Of a stretch of 64,000 nucleotides of DNA, positions 56,699 through 64,000 are shown one piece after another. A model generated the notes under the pieces. It was given only the letters and a program-made list of their open reading frames with translations. It did not search any database and was not told the DNA's origin. The position numbers and the translations under genes were made by a program. Source of the DNA: Paraphaeosphaeria minitans (taxonomy: Eukaryota > Ascomycota > Dothideomycetes > Pleosporales > Didymosphaeriaceae). The stretch lies in NCBI GenBank assembly GCA_015832175.1, contig WJXW01000007.1, positions 2,046,001 to 2,110,000 of the forward strand. Reading direction: 5' to 3'. The number at the start of each line of letters is the position of its first letter. Position 1 is the first letter of the stretch.

Positions 56699-58216
56699 AT
56701 GGCTTCTGCGCCGTCGCCGTCGAGTTCCCCGCGACTTCCCAGCCCGCCGCCGATTGCGGAAGACCAGCTTTCTCCGCTCCCCGCGACCGAGGAACAGCAG
56801 AAGCTCTTCAGCTCCCTAGACAATGGCGCATCGAGGCGGATACGGCCAGGCACAAAGGCAGAGGATATGACAGAGGGCCCGCCGCTAGTAGAGCTATCAG
56901 AGGTACGCTTCTTCGTGGGTCGCAGTTGAGCAATGGGGACAGCAAGGAAATCAAGGCTAATGACTGCGCAGATTGATTCCGCATTTCAATTAACAGAGCA
57001 TCTAAAGGCACTCCACAACTTCTTCACGCACCCGATCGGCTCAGAAACCACAACGGCGGTAGACAGGGAAATAGCACAGAAGCTGGCAACGCCGCCATAC
57101 AACGTGGACAAGACGCTTTGGCTCTACGAGCTTTGCCGCTTTCTCACGCAGAAAGTGAACGCCATCATTATCGCCCTGTTTTCAGACAGCCCCCCATGCT
57201 CGTCGACCACCTGTCCCGAGATGCGAGCCTCTGAATGGCAATACCTCTGCGCAGTCCATGACCCACCTAAGAGCTGCTGCGCCATCGACTACTGCTGCCA
57301 CACCTTGGACTGGGCTGCAAACACTCTGACTTCGCCCAAAAACTTTCCCTCGCGACTTGCCATGGGCACTGACCAGTCTACACAGCACCAACAGCAGCGG
57401 AACCTCACCAACATTTTCAGACGCGTATACAGGATCTTTGCGCACGCTTGGTTCCAACACCGCGACATGTTCTGGAAAGTGGAAGGGAGGACAGGGCTCT
57501 ACATACTCTTCAAGACGGTGTGCGACGCGTACGGTCTGATACCAGAGGACAATTACACCGTACCACCCGAGGCCGAGGGCTTGGACGTTGACGAGGAGCC
57601 CCCGAAAGCTCCGCCGATGATACTGAAGCGGGAACCGTCAGGACCCGGTTCCTTGGATGCGGGGAATTCTTCTGTGCTAGAGTCTGGGGATCATACGCTA
57701 TCTACTGCGGGCACCACAAAGCGACACCGCCACTCACCATCGCTGAGCGCAATGTCGGTGACTACAGTGTTGGAGGAGAGTGAAGAGGAAGAGACGGAGC
57801 AGAAGAAGGCATCGGCAGCGCAAGATGAAAGCAGCGCTGATGAAACTCCAGCTCCAATTTTCGAAAACTTGGGGCCACCTGCAGAAGGCGCCACGGATCA
57901 GGATGAATCAGGGCCAGCCGATGAACCCGAAGCCTCAGCTGCTGGCGAAGCCCACGCTACTGAAGAGCCAGAAAAGCAAAGCGAGGCAGATCAAGAGCCG
58001 CACGCCAATGAGACGACGGCTGAACCTGAGGCTACTGCCGGCGACGAGGGCACCTCTGCAGCCTTAGCGGCCTCTGAGGAAAATGACGAGGATGGGCAGG
58101 ACGAAGCCAAGACCGAAGCGCAGGCGATATCAGAGAAGGCAGGAGCGGAGAAAGCGGAAAAGGAGGAGAAGGAAGAAGCGACGGCGGATCAGGATAAGGG
58201 TGCCGCAAGCGAGTAG
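56699..58216 (+). CDS. MOB-family protein, MOB3/phocein type, with acidic C-terminal tail
   Basis: Exons 56699-56902 and 56972-58216 (482 aa; the 69-nt intron ends GGCTAATGACTGCGCAG). The Mob1/phocein domain spans about 65-280: the DIALFS-like helix, a zinc-binding CPEM...C motif, EWQYLCAVHDPPKSCCAIDYCCHTLD, FPSRLAMG, IFRRVYRIFAHAWFQHRDMFW and a final FCDAYGLI-like helix. The spacing CPEMRASEWQYLCA and NFPSRLAM matches phocein/MOB3, a STRIPAK subunit, better than Mob1 or Mob2. The last 200 residues are a low-complexity Glu/Ala/Gln-rich acidic tail after a Ser-rich patch (SATPSLSAMSVTTVLEESEEEE-like, abbreviated), with no domain. In fungi MOB3 is linked to hyphal fusion and fruiting-body development. 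Confidence 0.9.
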
Positions 58217-58633
58217 CGCCATCGAAACCTTAATGACAGCCCCAGGAGCATCGATATGTAATGATGATACTCACGACGGGAGGCAAGGGTAGGGTATGGG
58301 TTCTTTTCAGAAGAGGCAGGGTTGGAGTTGTTTGAGAGGTGCAGAGATATCCAGCGTCTGCTCCGTCCACGAGCGGACATTCTTCTTAGCATTGTGTAAT
58401 TCTACAGGACCTTCTGCGGTCGAGGCTTTGGCTTCAGTTTCAGAGCCGGCAAGCATGCAGCGATTACTCTTGTGGCCCGATTTGATTCCGTGGAGGCGCT
58501 CGAGCAAGCGCGTAAGCGCGTATAATTAGTAGGCCGGGACTCTGTACACAGCAGCTCGGTAGCAGGTACACGACGACGGCACGGAAGCGGGCTCGGGATT
58601 CCATTGACAAATTCGGGAAGCCGATGGATCGGG

Positions 58634-58712
58634 GTCTGGGCTTGAGCTTGGGCGAGGGCTTGGGCGTGGGCTTGGGCGTGGGCTTGGGCGAGGGCTTGGA
58701 CTTGGGCTTGGA
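58634..58712. repeat. GGGCTTGGGCGT/AGGG 12-bp-type repeat
   Basis: About six copies of a GGCTTGGGCGWG unit, with variants GACTTG and GAGCTTG. The minus strand reads Pro/Ser/Gln-like repeats in all frames; this is likely non-coding. Confidence 0.8.
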
Positions 58713-59448
58713 GGGGAGGGGAGGGGAGGCTCCCGGACCCGAAAGCGAAAAAAGTAGGGCGCCACCGAACGGTCGGTTGATCGGTGTGACAGACGTGTTT
58801 GACAGCCGGCAGGATGGTGGTTCTTGCGGGACGAACGGGGCGAACGGGGGCTCGTGCGACCAGCGCAGTGCGAGACAGACGTCTGTGCAGCGTGCACCAT
58901 GGCCTCACGGCTTCCCTCTTCGACGGCCCCCGTCAAAGCAAGGTGGTGTTTTCGCGCGCGGATGCCGACGGCTCAGGTTTCGAGTGTGTACACGGGGTGG
59001 TGTTGCCGTTGGCATGCTGTGCTTGTGTGCGTGATGATCCGAGGTAGGTAGGGTGGGTGGTTTGATTGGAGAGCGAGCGGCATGGATCGAGGTGCGGCGT
59101 AGGTGGAAGGGGCCGGAGGGGACGGCGCGTGCCCAATGAGACGGGATCGGGAACGGCGGGCACGTGCGATGAGTCGAGGGGATGAGCTGTGGAGCTTGCG
59201 TTGATAACTGGATAGATGGGGTGGGCCGGGCGGGACTCGATAAAGGACGCAACCTGAACGGGATGGTCACATTGCTGATGATGCGTCGATTAGGTACCTA
59301 GTGCTGTTGGGATGGATGTGATGTCTAGCGGTAAGGAGGACGCCGCCGTCGAGGTTGGAGTGGGAAGGCGGAAGGTGGTCATGTTGGTACCTAGTGGAGC
59401 TCACGTGCAGGCCGGGGGTGGGGGCGAGACTGCGGCGAGACTGCGGTT

Positions 59449-59551
59449 GGTAGGTAGGTAGGTAGATAGGTAGGTAGGTAGGTAGGTAGGTAGGTAGGTA
59501 GGTAGGTAGGTAGGTAGGTAGGTAGGTAGGTAGGTAGGGGTAGGTAGGTAG
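59449..59551. repeat. (TAGG)n microsatellite
   Basis: About 25 TAGG units with a TAGA interruption near 59464 and a GGGG interruption near 59536. It is the longest of many TAGG/CCTA clusters in spacers of this window (for example 17836, 18055, 21272, 23868, 36777, 59855 and 60010). None is in a predicted exon. The unit is not the canonical fungal telomere unit TTAGGG. Confidence 0.95.
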
Positions 59552-60197
59552 TCTAGCAGTTCCCTTGACGAGGCTTCACTGTGTACGCCCTCGGTGAAGT
59601 CGCGGTTTCATTCTCCAGAGTCCACAGGCATACGAGAGGATTGGGGCCTTGTCGCGTCGAGCCGTTGATCAAAGGTGTCGCTGCGTTAGGTACGGTACCT
59701 ATGTCTAGGTATATCCCACGCGTTCCCCCCCCCCACGGCTCTCCCACGCGGCGTCCCAGGGCTTCGCTACTCCACACTTTGGACTGCAGATGCGCGAAGA
59801 CTTGCGTCCCCGCCTGCAGCGAGCGTCGTCGCTCGAGTCCTGTAGGTAGTCTAGTCTACGTCCTACCTACCTACCACCTAGATACCGGGACACCAGCGCA
59901 TCAAGGCCGGCGGCCAGCTACCTACCGGGCGTCGGCTGCCTTTTCGAGGCTCGACTGGACGCCAGGGGTCGACTTATCGCGGCTACTGCGGAAGATCAAT
60001 TGCTGTAGATATCTAGTCTACCTACCTAGGGCATGCATGGCTGTGCAGTTGCTTCCCGGCACGCAGCCCAGCATTCCCCCTCACGCCGCTTACATAGCGG
60101 CCGAGTAGGCAGTCTAGCATATCCACCTGCGGGCACCCCCATCCTCCTCCCGCACCCCATCTGTCTCTTCCCCACGTCGTCCTGATTTGGTGCCCAT

Positions 60198-60227
60198 CGC
60201 ACGTCGCACGTCGCACGTCGCACGTCG
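60198..60227. repeat. (CGCACGT) heptanucleotide repeat
   Basis: Four tandem CGCACGT units. Confidence 0.9.
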
Positions 60228-60699
60228 CGACAACACCTCGACAGCCTCCGCTCCACAGACGCATCCTCAAGCCAGAGCCCTCGCAAAAGCCGCGTCTGAT
60301 CTGCACGTCATCTCATCTGCCAGCCCGACCCCATTCATGCCCAGCACCGTCCCCAGCAAGCACCTTGCGCTAGCCAGCCCAGCTTAGCCGACTGCGACAG
60401 CCCGACCTAACCCCCCCAAAAGCACCACCGCCTGTCGGGTCCCGTGATCGCCCATCGCTGCCTCTGATCACCCACAATCACGGTGCTTTTGCTGAGCGCT
60501 CGTGCAACCGCAACCGCAACCGCAGCCTCAGCCTCAGCCTCAGCGTGTCGCAGCCAACCCCAGCCATACCTACCGGTACCCGCCCGCCCACGCGAGCTCG
60601 AGGACCGCCGACGCGACACAGACGGCGGCCCTGGCACCACCATCCTTCCGAGACGCGCAGCACCTTTCTCTGCCTCTGAACCCTCCTCGCCTGCCCTCG

Positions 60700-63600
60700 A
60701 TGGCTGCCCAAGTCCTGCCCATGCATGCAGCCCAACGCTCCGACTTTGGCAACCTGCAGACCTTCCCCCAGAACATGGACACCACCAGCGGCCCCGTCGT
60801 CGCCAACCCCGCCTCTTCTCCCGACCCAGACCCTGACCGTGACGAGGACCGAGGCCGCCGGCGCGACAGAGACGAGACGGATGGCGACATTGGCGACATT
60901 GGCGACGGCAGCGAGCCCGCCGAAGGCACTGGTGGCTCGCGCAAAAGGCGACGGAGCAGAAAGGGCCTCGACAAAAAGTTTGAATGCCCGCACTCGGGCT
61001 GCGGCAAGAGCTACTCGCGCGCCGAGCATCTGTACCGGCACCAGCTGAACCGTACGTCCTTGTTCCGCTCCCTTCGAACTTGGTGAACAAGCGCGCCTGC
61101 TGACCTGCGCAGACAACCCCAAGCAGATCTACCACTGCGACTTTCCCGACTGCCACCGATCCTTCGTCCGACAAGATCTTTGCGCGCGGCACAAAGAGCG
61201 ACACACGGCCCGGGGCTCGCAATTGCTGCGCAAGGACACCTTCATGCAGAACCTCAATCCCATAGTGACGGCCGCCATGGCGAACAAGAGCGAACCGACC
61301 AAACCGGGGCCAATGAAGAACTCCCCAACGGTACGTGCGAATCGCTACATCTCTGCTGCCACCCCGCTAACCTGCGACAGGTACCCCCGGGAGGACAGGA
61401 ACGGTACGGGTTGCAGTCGCCTGGGTCTTCGGTGGGAGGGCCGACGGCAGCAACGCAAATGTCGCCGCCCAACTACCACTCGCCAGGGTCGAACATGGGA
61501 CGTCAAACCTCTCTGCATCGCGCAGGGAGCGACGAATCGTATCGCAGCAGCTCTGATGTCAAGCCTCAGCCCTATGACTTGCAGACCCGGGGTGCTGGGA
61601 GCTTTGTACCCCCACCGCGCCCTTCCCAGTTTGGAAACTTTGGGAGCGGACAGGCGTCGCACCACAATTCTCCCCACATGGGGAACGGAAACTACCAACG
61701 GCCCGAATTACGCGCTCAGACATCAAATTTGTCGTCGTACGGATCGTCGTCGTCGCCTTACAACTCGGCTGCGACCCCCACGCAATCGTACCCACCTTCG
61801 GCTGCATCAAACTCTTACACACCCAACTCTGCAGGCGGCTATCAGCAACATCAAACCTTCCCGCCGTTCCAGACACTCCCCCCTCCCGAGTATCCTCAGC
61901 GGTCAGACACCACTCCTACTCCGAAGACTGAGGAAAATCAGTATTATAATGGCACCTCGGGCCAGACACCTATGAATGGGGTCGAAGCGACTGACAGTCG
62001 GATCAACGCTGTGTCGGAAGCTATCATGGACCAAACGCCTTCGTACGCCATACCCATGTTCGGCGGTGAAGGTTACAGTCGATCTCCCTTTGCCATGGCA
62101 GATGACTTCGCTGCTTGGCTGTTCAATGACCAGCAATTCGGTACTACCAACGCCTCACCGCTGCATGGCCCCGGCGCTTCGAACCCAAACGTCGGTTTGT
62201 CGTCTCAGATCGGGCTGCAAGCACCGTACTTCAACTATGATCCACTCGTGAGCAATGCCACCTACACCCAGCCGCCACCAGTTCATCCTATGGCTGTCAA
62301 CAGTATCCTCGATACCTCGCTTCCGGAGACGGCCTTGTCAGAAGACAAACGCAAAGACCTCCTTGACCTAATCCTAGACCGTTTTAATGAGACGGATCAT
62401 GCACCGGTCAAGAAACAAAAGGAAGACCTGCTCGAAGGTGACAAGGAGAGGAACGGCCATGTCCTGAGTCTGCACATGATGCAGCAGTACATCGGCGCTT
62501 ACTGGCTACATTTCCACCCGCAGCTGCCGATCTTGCACAAGCCAACTTTCAACGCATCGACGTGTCCGGATCTCCTGCTGCTTTGTGTCATGTGTCTAGG
62601 CGCCTCCTGCTTGGATAAGACCCAAGTGAGCGAGGAAGCCACCCAAGCGTGCGCACAACTGTCCAACTTCTTGGCCTGGCATCTACGCTGGGAGATATTC
62701 ATGGATGCCGACTTCCGGCCACCGGCCAAGCTTTGGGTGTTCCAGGCTCTGCTGCTCCTCGAAGTGTTTGAGAAGATGTACTCTACGCGTCCTCTGCACG
62801 AGCGAGCACACATTCACCATGCAACTACACTCACATTAATGAGGCGAGGTAGCTCGCTCATTGGCCGATCTGCAATGGACTCCCCGCCAAGTCAGAGCGG
62901 CTCAAGCAGCAAAGGAAGCCACGTCAACACCCCTGACGAGTGGTGGAATCACTGGATCACCAATGAAGCCACCAGGAGGGCCGCCTTTGCAGCTTTCGTC
63001 ATGGACAGCATCCATGCTACCATGTTCGGCCATAGCGCTGTCATGGTGGCCCACGAGATGCGCCTTCCACTGCCTTGCAACGAAGCCCTTTGGTCAGCAA
63101 CGAGTAGTGCGGAAGTTGGGCGAGTAGAGGCGAGCCTGCATGCAGAAGGTGTCAAACATACCACATTCCTCGACGGCTTGAAGAAGACGCTCAATGGCCA
63201 GACCGTTCGGACCAACTCGTTCGGCAGGACAATTCTCATGGCAGGTCTGCTCAGCGTATCATGGCACATGAACCAACGAGATCTGCAAGTAAGCTCTTTA
63301 GGCGTTTCGACCGTCCTCGGTGGGCGAGACAAGTGGCGAGGCTCACTGACACGCGCGTTCGACTTTTGGAAACAAGACTTCGACAAGTCGCTTGCAAAGC
63401 CCATCGACTTCGCCGCGCCAGGCGCGCACTCTCATCCCAACAGTTCAGCCGACGACAACATCTTTGAGTCACGCACCGTACTGCATCACCTTGCACATAT
63501 GGCGATGCATGTCGATATCGTGGACTGTCAAATATACGCCGGTGCGAACCGCTTGCTCGGACGTTCCATTACAAACCTCGATTCCAACGGCGCCAGGAAA

Positions 63601-64000
63601 CGGATGCAAGAGCATTGGGCGCCCACGGCTCGAGCAAGAGACGCGACCTTCTACGCTCTCCGCTTTTTGTCGGCCGTCTTGGTCAGCGAGGAGCCTGGCA
63701 TCAACGGACAACCACCCGTTGCGCGTTTACGCTACTCGGCTCGCAACGACTTCTTGCTGAACCGGCCTTGGGTCCTCTACTTCGCCACGCTCATCGTATG
63801 GTCGTACGGCTATGCGCTTGACGGCCCGGTGAAGCAGCCATATATCCTGACCACCTACGAGGACAAGGAGACGGACATGGTTCGCTTCCTGCAACGTGTA
63901 GGTGGCGTGCACGCTCCCGACGATCTTTCCAAGATGCCGGATCGGAATGCGTGTCTTGGACTGCTCCTCTTGATGCGCGACATGTTCAGGAAGACGAGAT
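60700..64000 (+). CDS. C2H2 zinc-finger transcription factor with Fungal_trans domain (3'-truncated by window)
   Basis: Exons 60700-61051, 61113-61330 and 61381 to beyond 64000 (at least 1063 aa; no stop inside the window). The introns (61 and 50 nt) end TGACCTGCGCAG and GCTAACCTGCGACAG. After an acidic/basic N-terminus (GSRKRRRSRKGLDKK) come two C2H2 fingers: CPHSGCGKSYSRAEHLYRHQLNH, split by intron 1, and CDFPDCHRSFVRQDLCARHKERH. A Ser/Pro/Gln/Tyr-rich region (about 190-440) follows, then a Fungal_trans-like middle region from about 510 (MMQQYIGAYWLHFHPQLP) to past 900. This C2H2-plus-Fungal_trans combination is found in fission-yeast Klf1-like and related filamentous-fungal regulators. The target is unknown. 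The ATG at 60700 is the first in frame. Confidence 0.9.

Larger units (their letters stand above)
58217..60699. other. Long repeat-rich spacer upstream of the C2H2 gene
   Basis: About 2.5 kb with simple repeats and no domain-bearing frame. It probably holds the long 5' region of the C2H2 regulator. A GCCTCA run lies just upstream of the ATG (about 60524-60543). Confidence 0.6.

Noticed and set aside
59449..59551. TAGG array as a telomere or internal telomeric site
   Set aside because: The unit is four bases (TAGG), not TTAGGG, and is flanked by ordinary spacer DNA.

Overview
The window looks like nuclear DNA of a filamentous ascomycete (Pezizomycotina). The evidence is short introns (about 43-60 nt, a few longer) with GT...CTRAC...AG signals, Zn2Cys6/Fungal_trans regulators, long intergenic spacers with simple repeats, and an AT-rich left edge depleted of CA/TG, as repeat-induced point mutation (RIP) leaves behind. 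Dothideomycetes is my guess for the class, from protein flavour and the TAGG-rich spacers; it is not proven. I see no rRNA, tRNA, CRISPR array, intact transposon or plasmid feature.

Layout. 1-780: RIP-degraded repeat. 0.95-7.65 kb: a Zn2Cys6 regulator and a six-exon GH2 beta-mannosidase, both on the minus strand. 8.8-20.9 kb: an accessory stretch with four minus-strand genes for surface or secreted proteins (thaumatin-like, cupredoxin, Kre9-like Ser/Thr-rich, PAN-like). All four have an N-terminal signal and a hydrophobic C-terminal tail. Between them lie CENP-X/Mhf2 and a MIF-domain protein. 22.5-30 kb: a hypothetical protein, a mitochondrial-type PP2C phosphatase and importin beta. 32-40 kb: a hypothetical protein, a UPF0303 protein, a short-chain dehydrogenase, a CoA-binding-fold protein and a four-exon proline-rich protein. 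42.6-48.6 kb: V-ATPase subunit e (a three-exon 76-aa gene), Arv1, a DUF8035-like Arg-rich protein and an Aim41/YqeY protein. 49-58 kb: Nup170/Nup155, a Zng1/CobW GTPase and a MOB3/phocein protein. 60.7 kb to the end: a C2H2 plus Fungal_trans regulator that runs off the window.

Most genes are single-copy housekeeping genes (nuclear transport and pore, V-ATPase, ER sterol homeostasis, kinetochore, STRIPAK/MOB, zinc metallochaperone) and no pathway links them. The parts that could act together are the wall/secretome group at 8.8-20.9 kb and the regulator/beta-mannosidase pair. Exon coordinates were derived by hand from splice signals and checked for reading-frame sums. Protein identities rest on motif recognition, not on database searches.
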